From an uncultured Pseudomonadota bacterium (lineage in GTDB: Bacteria > Pseudomonadota > Alphaproteobacteria > RUG11792): DNA of 8,087 nucleotides. The translations under genes and the position numbers were made by a program. Below are positions 1-5,655 of this stretch, in pieces; position 1 is the stretch's first letter, and each line of letters opens with the position of its first letter. A model generated the notes under the pieces. It was not told the origin of the DNA. It made no database searches and was given only the letters and a program-made list of their open reading frames with translations. The stretch lies in the NCBI GenBank assembly GCA_902796745.1, contig CADBQC010000134.1:1-8087 (forward strand). Direction: 5' to 3'.

Positions 1-1
1 A

Positions 2-397
2 AAATATATCAAAGGTCGCGAATTTACTGTATGTGTGCTTGATGGTGAAGTTCTCGGTGCACTCGAAATAACTTTCCAAAATCAAACGTATGATTACAAA
101 GCCAAATACGAAATTGGCGCTTCGTCTCACATTTCTAATTTTATGATGGATGAAAATGCAATGAAAGAAATGTACGAAATGTCGAAAATTGCATTCAAAG
201 CCTGCGAATGCTCTGAAATTGTTCGAATGGATTATAGGTATGATGGTGATAAAGTGTATTTTCTTGAAATAAATACTCAACCAGGCATGACTGCGACCTC
301 GCTGGTTCCTGATATTGCAAAGTTTGCTGGATTGCAACCTGAGGATTTGTTGCAAAAGATAATGTATGTAAATTTGAACAAGAATAAAGCTTGCTAG
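2..397 (+). CDS. ddl: D-alanine--D-alanine ligase, C-terminal part (5' end outside window)
   Basis: This is the C-terminal 131 residues of the ATP-grasp ligase that joins two D-alanines in the cytoplasm for peptidoglycan precursor synthesis. The frame is open from base 2, and the residues before the GTG at 35 already match the family (GREFTV, then LDGEVLGALEI), so that GTG is internal and the gene starts outside the window. Visible family blocks are the YEIGASSH strand region and the metal-binding end RMDY...FLEINTQPGMTATSLVP. Fragment D77, E89 and N91 correspond to the Mg-binding Asp, Glu and Asn of characterised Ddl enzymes, and the GMT..SLVP stretch is the usual C-terminal signature. The tail after QKIM is short and normal. 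In many alphaproteobacteria ftsQ follows ddl; here a transporter cassette follows instead. Family assignment is secure. Confidence 0.96.
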   Translation, partial: KYIKGREFTVCVLDGEVLGALEITFQNQTYDYKAKYEIGASSHISNFMMDENAMKEMYEMSKIAFKACECSEIVRMDYRYDGDKVYFLEINTQPGMTATSLVPDIAKFAGLQPEDLLQKIMYVNLNKNKAC

Positions 398-414
398 GTT
401 GCCTCAATCGCATA

Positions 415-442
415 TTCAAAAAATATCCTAATGTGCTAGAAT
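415..442 (+). promoter_or_regulatory. candidate sigma-70-type promoter for the exporter cassette
   Basis: A TAGAAT hexamer at 437-442 is preceded by TGC, giving an extended -10 (TGnTAGAAT). TTCAAA at 415-420 sits 16 bases upstream as a weak -35 (4 of 6 matches to TTGACA). Transcription would start near 449, about 20 bases before the start codon at 472. This is pattern matching only; in AT-rich DNA such hexamers also arise by chance, and the cassette could instead be read from the ddl promoter. Confidence 0.35.
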
Positions 443-459
443 ACTCAGAGAGGAAAAAC

Positions 460-464
460 AAGGG
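460..464 (+). promoter_or_regulatory. ribosome binding site that fixes the start of the HlyD-family gene
   Basis: AAGGG ends seven bases before the ATG at 472, a standard Shine-Dalgarno spacing. It favours 472 over the in-frame TTG at 391, which lies inside the end of ddl and would add 27 residues with no resemblance to adaptor proteins. A second purine run (AGAGAGGA, 447-454) lies further up. Confidence 0.55.
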
Positions 465-471
465 TAAACTT

Positions 472-1293
472 ATGTTGGATAAGAAGAAATCTATAATAGT
501 TGCAGTTATTATGCTGATAGTAGGATGTTGTGCGTATAGACTTTTATATAAGGGACAAAACGCGATCGTTTTAAACGGAAATGTTGAAATTCATGATGTA
601 AACTTGGCGTTTCGAGTTGCTGGGCGTGTTGATACCATAAAGGTAGAAGAAGGGAGTTATGTCAAAAAAGGCGATTTACTAGCATCGCTCGATAAGGATG
701 TTTTTCAAGCAAAGTTAGATTATGCAAAAGCCCAACTTAAAGCTGAGACAATCAATTTTCAAAATGCTGAAAAAGATTATAAGCGAAATGTTGGATTGCT
801 AAAGAAAAAAAGCGTTTCCGAAAAAGTGTATGATGCCTCTAAAACAGCTTACGAAGTTGCGAAATCTAAGGTTGAAGCGGCTCAGGCAACTTATGATTAT
901 ATGAACATCGATTACAAAGACGCTGATTTATTTTCTCCTGTTGATGGGACTGTACTAACACGCAATATTGAGCCTGGCGAGATGATTGCCTCTGGAACAG
1001 TCGTATTTTCAATTATGCCGAATGCACAAACGCGTATAAAAACTTTTGCAAATGAAGCGGTTTTGTCTCGAATTAAGATAGGAGATACTGTGTATGTCAA
1101 TATTGAGACAATGCCCAAAAAGAAATTTAAAGGACACATTGGTTTTATTTCATCTGAGGCAGAATTTACACCAAAGAACATTGAAACTAGCGAACTAAGA
1201 ACGAGCTTGATGTATCGCGTACGGGTTATTTTAGATGAGCCTACGCCTGAGCTGAAGCAAGGAATGCCTGTGACTGTTAGCTATGAAAAATAG
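472..1293 (+). CDS. HlyD/YbhG-family membrane fusion (adaptor) protein of an ABC exporter
   Basis: This periplasmic adaptor of 273 residues would link the inner-membrane exporter encoded just downstream to an outer-membrane exit duct. Order of parts: KKK followed by a single hydrophobic anchor (about residues 7-24); the first half of a biotinyl-lipoyl-like domain (LNGNVEIHDVNLAFRVAGRV, then VEEGSYVKKGDLLASLD, about 34-74); a coiled-coil hairpin (about 76-150); the second lipoyl half (LFSPVDGTVLTRNIEPGEMI, about 153-172); then a beta-barrel domain ending EFTPKNIET..LRT..MYRVRV and KQGMPVTV. These blocks closely resemble E. coli YbhG as I remember it. That protein is roughly 330 residues, so the deficit here falls mainly in the helical hairpin. 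IVGC at 16-19 also fits a lipobox, so a lipid-anchored form is possible. The substrate is unknown. It is first in a same-strand cassette with the ATPase and permease genes. Confidence 0.9.
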   Translation: MLDKKKSIIVAVIMLIVGCCAYRLLYKGQNAIVLNGNVEIHDVNLAFRVAGRVDTIKVEEGSYVKKGDLLASLDKDVFQAKLDYAKAQLKAETINFQNAEKDYKRNVGLLKKKSVSEKVYDASKTAYEVAKSKVEAAQATYDYMNIDYKDADLFSPVDGTVLTRNIEPGEMIASGTVVFSIMPNAQTRIKTFANEAVLSRIKIGDTVYVNIETMPKKKFKGHIGFISSEAEFTPKNIETSELRTSLMYRVRVILDEPTPELKQGMPVTVSYEK

Positions 1294-1299
1294 TGCGCA

Positions 1300-3057
1300 A
1301 TGATTGAAATAAAAAACCTAACGAAGCGATTTAATAATGGCATTATAACGGCTCTTGATAATATCTCATGCCAAATAGAGAGCAATAAAATTACTGGATT
1401 TATAGGTCCTGATGGTGCAGGGAAAACGACTTTGCTGAGAATATTAGCTGGGATATTGACACCCAATACAGGTGAAATAGAAATATCTGGACAGACGCTC
1501 GATATATATGAAAAAGGTAATTCTGATTTTCTGTCTATTCATGAGTTACAGAAGATGACTTCGTATATGCCTCAAAAATTTGGGCTATACGAAGATTTAA
1601 CTGTTATGGAGAATTTGGAGCTATACGCACAGTTGCAACGTCTTGAAGGCAACGGGAAACAGCAAGCATTCGAAAATGTTCTGCAAATGACGAAGTTGGC
1701 TAATTTCACAAATCGATTGGCAGGCAATCTTTCTGGTGGCATGAAGCAAAAGTTGGGTCTAGCATGTGCACTTTTGAAAAAGCCAAAAATTTTGATACTG
1801 GACGAACCATCAGTCGGTGTTGATCCCATATCCAGGCGAGATTTAATCGGTATGGTGAATTCGATGTTGGATGAGGATACAACTGTTCTTTGGAGCACCG
1901 CATATTTAGATGAAGCTGAAAACCTTGACTATGTCATTCTGCTAAACGAAGGCAAGGTGATTTTTCAAGGAAATCCAAAAGAAGCAATAGATAAAGTTAA
2001 AGGGCGAGTGTATGTGTTTTCTGATGTAACTAGGGATAAGCGCAAATTTGCATCACATTTACTTAAGGTGGATGGCGTTATAGATTCTGTGATTGCTGGT
2101 AAAAATATAAAGATTCTGACAAATGGTCGGAGCATCCAAGAAATAACATCGGACTTGCAAGATATAAAAGAACCCAGAAGTGCATTACCGATTTTTGAAG
2201 ATGCCTGTATCGATATTTTAGGGGGAATGGCAGAGAAGGAATCACCAGTACTACAATATATCGATGACGTAAAATTTTCAGCAATCGATGCAAATGTCGT
2301 CGAAGCAATTCATTTGACAAAAAGATTTGGTGATTTTATCGCTGTTAATGATATATCGTTTGGTGTAAAGCCCGGGCGTATATTCGGATTATTGGGGCCA
2401 AACGGTTCTGGTAAATCGACTACTTTTAGGATGCTTTGCGGACTTTTGAGACAAAATTCTGGAACTGCCAAAATTGCAGGAATAGACATAGCAGATATGG
2501 GTAGTGATGCAAAAATGAATATTGGCTATATGGCTCAGAAGTTTTCACTATATTCGATGCTTTCAGTTAGGCAAAATTTGGATTTCTTTTCAGGCGCTTA
2601 TAGATTATCAGGTAAAGAGCGACAAAATGCCGTGAAAAGCATGATTGAAATTTTCCATTTCGGCGATATACAAAATATAAATGCAGGCGTACTTTCTTTG
2701 GGATTTAAGCAAAGACTAGCGTTGGCATGCGCTATTATGCACAAACCGCCAGTGCTATTTTTAGATGAGCCCACATCTGGAGTTGATCCTATAACCAGAA
2801 AAGAATTTTGGATGCACATAAATGCGATGGTTTCGCGTGGTATGAGTGTTGTTGTTACGACGCATTTTATGGATGAGGCGGAAAATTGCGACGAAATTGC
2901 CCTGGTTTATCGTGGAAAGATGCGCGCCATGGGATCCCCCGATGAATTGAAAGAAATATGTAACAATGAAGAAAATCCGACGCTGGAGAAAGCATTTATT
3001 AAAATAGTTGAAGTAGCCGATCAAAATGAGCAATTTACAAAAACGTTTAAAGAGTGA
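1300..3057 (+). CDS. YbhF-type ABC exporter ATPase with two fused nucleotide-binding domains
   Basis: This 585-residue cytoplasmic protein carries two ABC ATPase domains in one chain. NBD1 (about 1-225) has Walker A GPDGAGKT (36-43), Q-loop Q92, signature LSGGM (144-148) and Walker B LILDEP with E169, but the switch-histidine position reads STAYLDEAE, with A201 instead of His. A linker of about 100 residues follows. NBD2 (about 332-560) has Walker A GPNGSGKS (366-373), Q413, a degenerate signature LSLGF (465-469), Walker B LFLDEP with E490, and an intact switch H522 (TTHFMDEAE). Together these predict one competent and one degenerate ATP site. Length and layout match YbhF (about 580 residues). 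The ATG at 1300 lies six bases after the adaptor gene's stop and has no clear Shine-Dalgarno, suggesting coupled translation. It would power the single permease encoded next. Confidence 0.93.
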   Translation: MIEIKNLTKRFNNGIITALDNISCQIESNKITGFIGPDGAGKTTLLRILAGILTPNTGEIEISGQTLDIYEKGNSDFLSIHELQKMTSYMPQKFGLYEDLTVMENLELYAQLQRLEGNGKQQAFENVLQMTKLANFTNRLAGNLSGGMKQKLGLACALLKKPKILILDEPSVGVDPISRRDLIGMVNSMLDEDTTVLWSTAYLDEAENLDYVILLNEGKVIFQGNPKEAIDKVKGRVYVFSDVTRDKRKFASHLLKVDGVIDSVIAGKNIKILTNGRSIQEITSDLQDIKEPRSALPIFEDACIDILGGMAEKESPVLQYIDDVKFSAIDANVVEAIHLTKRFGDFIAVNDISFGVKPGRIFGLLGPNGSGKSTTFRMLCGLLRQNSGTAKIAGIDIADMGSDAKMNIGYMAQKFSLYSMLSVRQNLDFFSGAYRLSGKERQNAVKSMIEIFHFGDIQNINAGVLSLGFKQRLALACAIMHKPPVLFLDEPTSGVDPITRKEFWMHINAMVSRGMSVVVTTHFMDEAENCDEIALVYRGKMRAMGSPDELKEICNNEENPTLEKAFIKIVEVADQNEQFTKTFKE

Positions 3058-3060
3058 AAT

Positions 3061-4167
3061 ATGAATATAAAGACAGTTAAAGCATTGATTTTTAAGGAAC
3101 TAAAACAAATCAGGAGAGATGCAAGTAGCATCTTAGTTGCGTTCATAATGCCTTTAACTTTGCTTGTAATTTTCGGATATGGGCTTTCGTTTGATATAAA
3201 GCACATTCGCATAGATATAGTTCAGCAAGATTCTGGAAAACTTTCTAAAGATTTGGTAGACCTCTATTCGCATTCTGAATATTTCACAACCAACGTTGTT
3301 ACATCCACTCAGGAAGCAAAAGGCAATATGGAGTCCGGAAAGACAATGGGGACAATAATAATTCCAGAAAATTTTTCTGAAAAAGCACAACGTGGGCAAA
3401 AAGCGGAAATCCAAATAATTAGCGATGGAACAGACCCAAATACTGCGACTTATATTGAAGCTTATGCTCAAGGTTTGTTTAACAAATATTTGCTAAGCCT
3501 GAAGCCGGAACTTAAGAATAAAACTATAAACATCATAAACCGACTTTGGTTTAACCCGACAACAGAATCCATACACTTTTTGATGGCAGGAGCTCTCACG
3601 ATGATACTCGCTATTGTCGGAACTTTTTTGACATCTCTCGTTGTTGCAAAGGAGTGGGAAAGAGGCACTATGGAGGCTATGATAGCAACGCCAATTTCGG
3701 TTAATGAAATAATAGTATCAAAAATTGTACCGTATTTCGGGCTTTGCATCGTATCGCTTGCGTTTTCGCTTCTATACGGCAAATTTGCATTCAATATGCC
3801 ATTTGAAGGCTCTATATTATCGATGGGGTTGGTTTCGTCAGCATTTATACTAGTCTCTCTAATTGTCGGTCTCATTGTTTCAACTTTGGCTAAAAATCAA
3901 TTCGTAGCCGGCATGATGGCTGTCATGGTAACTTTTTTACCAACAATGATGCTGTCCGGTTTCGTGTTTGAAATAAAGAGTATGCCGATTTGGTTGCAAG
4001 CATTCTCATATGTATTTCCTGCCAAATATTTTGTCTCCAGCATAAGGACGATTTGCCTCGTCGGCGATATCTGGGAAGTAATACTTCAAGACACGATCGT
4101 GTTATCTATAATGGCTTTGGTGCTATATAAGTTTTTGAAAAAGAAATTACGCAAGAATGTCGAATAG
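3061..4167 (+). CDS. ABC-2 type exporter permease (YbhS/YbhR-like)
   Basis: This inner-membrane subunit has 368 residues, normal for the family. A cytoplasmic N-terminus (KELKQIRRD) leads to a first membrane segment (about 22-43). A periplasmic domain of about 120 residues follows, ending in NRLWFNPTTESIHFLMAG, which resembles the WFNP..RS..FLVPG block of YbhS-type permeases. Five further hydrophobic segments make up the C-terminal half. WERGTMEAMIATPIS (about 199-213) is the conserved cytoplasmic coupling motif of ABC-2 permeases, where the ATPase is expected to dock. The start ATG lies three bases after the ATPase stop. E. coli ybh has two permease genes at this place; here there is one, so a homodimer is inferred. 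The gene ends 11 bases inside ruvC. The substrate cannot be read from sequence; drugs, metals or lipids are all possible. Confidence 0.92.
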   Translation: MNIKTVKALIFKELKQIRRDASSILVAFIMPLTLLVIFGYGLSFDIKHIRIDIVQQDSGKLSKDLVDLYSHSEYFTTNVVTSTQEAKGNMESGKTMGTIIIPENFSEKAQRGQKAEIQIISDGTDPNTATYIEAYAQGLFNKYLLSLKPELKNKTINIINRLWFNPTTESIHFLMAGALTMILAIVGTFLTSLVVAKEWERGTMEAMIATPISVNEIIVSKIVPYFGLCIVSLAFSLLYGKFAFNMPFEGSILSMGLVSSAFILVSLIVGLIVSTLAKNQFVAGMMAVMVTFLPTMMLSGFVFEIKSMPIWLQAFSYVFPAKYFVSSIRTICLVGDIWEVILQDTIVLSIMALVLYKFLKKKLRKNVE

Positions 4168-4648
4168 GAAAATTATACTTGGAATCGACCCCGGACTAGT
4201 AAAGACAGGATGGGGAGTAGTGTATAGAGATGGCTCGGAGGTAGGATACATAAATTGCGGAGTTATAAGAACAAAAGCGGAAGATACGATGGAGACACGG
4301 TTATGTCATATTTTCGATAAAATTTCTGCTTTAGTTAATGAATATAAGCCAGATGCGGTTGCGATGGAAGAAGTCTTTATAAATAAAAATTTTGCTAGTA
4401 GCGAAAAACTAATTATGGCACGTACTTCTGCATTTCTGGCTATTGCAAAACATGGGTATAACATAGACCAGTATAAGCCTAATGCAATAAAAAAAAATAT
4501 AACTGGCTCGGGACACGCATCTAAAGAGCAGATATATACTTTTGTTCGAAAAATTTTAAAAATTGAGGTAATAAATGACACGAAAATTCACACCTTTGAT
4601 TCATTTGATGCACTAGCAATTGCTCTGTCTCGGGCATTTCGTTATTAG
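4157..4648 (+). CDS. ruvC: Holliday junction resolvase RuvC (crossover junction endodeoxyribonuclease)
   Basis: RuvC cuts four-way DNA junctions symmetrically after RuvAB branch migration during recombinational repair. The protein has 163 residues, a typical length. All four acidic catalytic positions are present: D11 in LGIDPGLVKTGWG, E71 in AMEEVFINKN, and D148 and D151 in HTFDSFDALAIAL. Basic residues around K112-K114 and K123 match the DNA-binding strand of the family (IKKNITGSGHASKEQ). The ATG at 4157 overlaps the last 11 bases of the permease gene in another frame; no strong ribosome site precedes it, so coupling to permease translation is likely. ruvA and ruvB are not adjacent. Downstream lies the double-palindrome intergenic region. 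Confidence 0.96.
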   Translation: MSNRKIILGIDPGLVKTGWGVVYRDGSEVGYINCGVIRTKAEDTMETRLCHIFDKISALVNEYKPDAVAMEEVFINKNFASSEKLIMARTSAFLAIAKHGYNIDQYKPNAIKKNITGSGHASKEQIYTFVRKILKIEVINDTKIHTFDSFDALAIALSRAFRY

Positions 4649-4677
4649 TCTGCCAAACATGGAGACATATGTAATAG

Positions 4678-4721
4678 GGGGCGCGATGTGGTAGGCTCAA
4701 TATCTTACCACATCGCGCCCC
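4678..4721. repeat. perfect 16-bp palindrome (hairpin 1)
   Basis: The left arm GGGGCGCGATGTGGTA (4678-4693) is the exact reverse complement of the right arm at 4706-4721, around a 12-base loop. In plus-strand RNA the stem could gain a G-U pair at each end (G4694 with U4705, G4677 with U4722). No T-run follows, so it does not look like an ordinary intrinsic terminator. It lies 30 bases after the ruvC stop and could protect the 3' end of that message, or be half of a mobile palindromic element. Confidence 0.9.
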
Positions 4722-4723
4722 TA

Positions 4724-4779
4724 AGCCTGTCAAGGTACGCATACGCTCAGTTCCCTTCGAGAACCGACCTTGACAGGCT
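4724..4779. repeat. perfect 13-bp palindrome with a structured 30-base loop (hairpin 2)
   Basis: The left arm AGCCTGTCAAGGT (4724-4736) is the exact reverse complement of 4767-4779. The 30-base loop has a further small hairpin: GTTC (4750-4753) against GAAC (4761-4764) with a seven-base loop. On the minus-strand RNA this inner stem would extend to six pairs, including one G-U. Only two bases separate this palindrome from hairpin 1. It is followed by GGGG, not by T-residues. Confidence 0.9.
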
Positions 4780-4827
4780 GGGGATATTTCAAGTGAAGCA
4801 ACGTCCCATTAAGGAGCATGTTAGTGG

Positions 4828-4860
4828 TTGACATTTAAAATTCTGCAAAATTGTTATAAA
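4828..4860 (+). promoter_or_regulatory. candidate promoter for lepB-rnc
   Basis: TTGACA at 4828-4833 is a perfect -35 hexamer. The -10 is ambiguous: TGTTAT (4852-4857, 18-base spacer, 4 of 6 matches) or the better-looking TATAAA (4855-4860), whose 21-base spacer is too long for standard sigma-70 use. Either would start transcription about 30 bases before the lepB ATG. Three AAAATT tracts at 4837, 4847 and 4858 are spaced 10-11 bases apart and may bend the DNA. Confidence 0.5.
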
Positions 4861-4896
4861 ATTAACTCGGTTTAGATGCATAGAAAGCTATAGAAT

Positions 4897-5655
4897 ATGC
4901 AAAAAGAGCAGATAAAAAAGGTTGCTAAGCAGAACTTAAAAGAGTGGGCTGTTGTTTTGGGAATATTTGTTGTGGTGAGTTGTTTTTTAATTCAGCCATT
5001 TAAAATTCCATCTGGCTCTATGGTTCCAACATTGCTGGTTGGAGATTTTTTGTTTGTAAATAAATATTGCTATGGCTATTCGAATGATTCTTTTCGAATA
5101 GGTACATTCACGTTTCCATTGCCCAAAATTACAAATCGGTTAATGGGAACTGACCAACCGAAAGCAGGAGAAGTGGTTGTGTTTAGGAATGAAAAAGATC
5201 GCAATCTAAACTATATAAAACGTATAATCGGCGTTCCTGGCGACAAAATCGAACTAAAGCAAGGAATAGTGCATATTAACGACAAAGCTTTGGAAACCAA
5301 AGAAGTTGGTGAATTCTCGATAATGGAAAAAAATGAATATGTCGTGCATAAAAAGTACATAGAAAAGTTGCCAAATGGCTATGAGCATATAATAATAAAG
5401 CGCGTAGATTTTGGAAAAGCTTCACTAGATAATGTAGGGCCTTTTATAGTTCCGGATGGACATTATTTCATGATGGGCGATAATCGAGACAATTCGCAAG
5501 ATAGCAGAGTGATGGAGAAAGTCGGCTTCGTCCCTCTGAATAACATTATGGGAAGGGCTATGTTTATATTTTTCTCATCTGAATGTTCGTGGTATGAGGT
5601 GTTAAAATGGCCATTTTCGATGAGATTTGAGCGTTTTTTCACAAACATTAGATGA
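4897..5655 (+). CDS. lepB: signal peptidase I
   Basis: This inner-membrane serine protease cleaves signal peptides from exported proteins on the periplasmic side. It has 252 residues: a basic N-terminus, one transmembrane segment (about 17-33), then the catalytic domain. The nucleophile S41 lies in PSGSMVPTLLVGD. The general base is K108 in NYIKRIIGVPGD. The conserved box GDNRDNSQDSR occupies 194-204 and is followed by VGFVPLNNIMGRA. A single N-terminal membrane segment and this length are usual for alphaproteobacteria; E. coli LepB is longer, with two segments. The ATG at 4897 has only a weak purine-rich site (AGAAAG, 4882-4887) and places the anchor correctly. The stop overlaps the rnc start (ATGA), so the two are translationally coupled, as in many bacteria. 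Confidence 0.97.
   Translation: MQKEQIKKVAKQNLKEWAVVLGIFVVVSCFLIQPFKIPSGSMVPTLLVGDFLFVNKYCYGYSNDSFRIGTFTFPLPKITNRLMGTDQPKAGEVVVFRNEKDRNLNYIKRIIGVPGDKIELKQGIVHINDKALETKEVGEFSIMEKNEYVVHKKYIEKLPNGYEHIIIKRVDFGKASLDNVGPFIVPDGHYFMMGDNRDNSQDSRVMEKVGFVPLNNIMGRAMFIFFSSECSWYEVLKWPFSMRFERFFTNIR

Larger units (their letters stand above)
4649..4896. other. intergenic region carrying two palindromes and the lepB promoter
   Basis: These 248 bases between ruvC and lepB contain no convincing gene. From left to right they hold about 30 bases of plain sequence, two adjacent perfect palindromes (4678-4721 and 4724-4779) that are much richer in GC than the surroundings, a GGGG run at 4780-4783, a stretch with an isolated AAGGAG (4811-4816), and a promoter-like region with TTGACA and A-tracts leading to lepB. 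The abrupt GC rise suggests an inserted or separately conserved element. Confidence 0.8.

Noticed and set aside
391..471. Upstream TTG start giving the adaptor protein 27 extra residues
   Set aside because: It lies inside the ddl end, has no ribosome site, and the extra residues do not resemble adaptor N-termini; the ATG at 472 has AAGGG at seven bases and directly precedes the basic-hydrophobic anchor.
912..1181. Minus-strand open frames opposite the exporter genes (also at 1572-1903, 2761-3033 and 3468-3875)
   Set aside because: They are antisense to well-supported genes and show no recognisable domains.
4521..4742. Minus-strand open frame of 73 codons running from the palindromes into ruvC
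   Set aside because: It overlaps a certain ruvC on the opposite strand and its codons simply read through the palindrome arms; no family resemblance was recognised.
4737..4779. tRNA or tRNA-like gene suggested by the seven-base loop on the minus strand
   Set aside because: There is no acceptor-stem pairing of the right length, no D-arm or anticodon arm, and the loop lacks the TTCRA pattern in the correct place.
4678..4783. Palindromes as intrinsic transcription terminators
   Set aside because: Both stems are strong, but neither is followed by a T-run on either strand (next bases are TAAGCC and GGGGATA on plus; on minus the flanks are also not T-rich).
4811..4838. AAGGAG followed by a six-codon open frame from the ATG at 4818
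   Set aside because: The ribosome site is only one base from the ATG, the peptide would be six residues, and it lies upstream of or across the predicted lepB -35, so it is probably not transcribed from that promoter.
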